This document shows positions 63,900 through 64,000 of a DNA stretch of 64,000 nucleotides, one piece after another (positions within the stretch are counted from its first letter, which is position 1; the number at the start of each line of letters is the position of its first letter). This DNA is from Marinilabiliaceae bacterium JC017 (GTDB taxonomy: Bacteria; Bacteroidota; Bacteroidia; Bacteroidales; Marinilabiliaceae). The position numbers and the translations under genes were made by a program. A model generated the notes under the pieces. That model worked only from the letters and a program-made list of their open reading frames with translations, ran no database searches and was not told the DNA's origin. The stretch covers positions 26,314 through 90,313 of the forward strand of contig RHGE01000019.1 of assembly GCA_004296775.1 (NCBI GenBank). The letters run 5' to 3'.

Positions 63900-64000
63900 T
63901 TATTTATTTTCAATTGGCTTAAACTTAAATTGTTCTTTACTTAACCCAATTCGAAAAAGAATTTTTAAATGATCAATAATATTTAGGTCGTATGAATTTT
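63900..64000 (-). CDS. C-terminal end of an unrecognised minus-strand protein
   Basis: The minus strand is open from the window end to a TAA at 63900-63902 and gives 32 residues including ILFRIGLSKEQFKF and ending PIENK. The fragment is too short to classify. Its support is the same layout as 61686-62414: a stop codon about 10 bp after the end of a copy of the 340-bp repeat. Confidence 0.4.
   Translation of the reverse strand, partial: NSYDLNIIDHLKILFRIGLSKEQFKFKPIENK

Overview
The window is chromosomal DNA from a member of the Bacteroidota. The evidence is AT-rich sequence, TAnnTTTG-type -7 promoter boxes, weak ribosome binding sites, and a typical gene set: a LruC-domain lipoprotein, a DUF349 coiled-coil protein, a DUF5686-type outer-membrane protein, a SusA-like amylase, LytS/LytTR signalling and a TolC/HlyD/RND efflux cluster. 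A Marinilabiliales-like lineage is plausible, but the sequence alone does not settle it.

Layout. 0-10 kb is mostly housekeeping: a family 2 glycosyltransferase, two divergent phosphofructokinases that both carry pyrophosphate-type active-site residues, an Rrf2 regulator, an MtfA-like metallopeptidase, rsmE and a sensor histidine kinase. 10-14.4 kb starts with an exact-period 85-bp tandem array, then an ECF sigma factor, a membrane-anchored putative anti-sigma factor and two Spy/CpxP-like proteins, then repeats including a 41-bp minisatellite. 14.4-30.4 kb is a large export operon: ABC ATPase, ABC permease fused to a dead M1-peptidase-like ectodomain and a golvesin-like domain, TolC, HlyD, RND pump, an RND pump fused to an ABC ATPase, and an ABC-2 permease. 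30-46 kb holds a small HTH protein, a LruC lipoprotein, a PAP2 phosphatase, a DUF5686 protein, a lipid kinase, yidC, pyrG and the DUF349 protein. 46-56.7 kb holds a complete and a degenerate GH13 amylase, an esterase, a LytS/LytTR pair, a second 85-bp array, other repeats and trmD. 56.7-64 kb looks accessory: higBA, a primase-helicase, a stop-interrupted antitoxin-like gene and two small exported proteins, all on the minus strand and interleaved with three repeats whose ends resemble group II intron tails.

How the genes may work together (inference). The sigma/anti-sigma/Spy genes lie just upstream of the export operon on the same strand, which suggests an envelope-stress programme controlling a composite efflux machine. 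That machine has two ABC ATPases (one built into an RND protein), two ABC-2 type membrane proteins, two RND pumps and one TolC/HlyD pair. The most unusual protein is the 1578-residue RND-ABC chimera, whose nucleotide-binding domain is itself interrupted by a membrane segment.

The intergenic DNA is unusually repeat-rich. One dispersed element carries what looks like the 3' end of the local histidine kinase gene, and the 85-bp family occurs at two loci 42 kb apart in opposite orientation.
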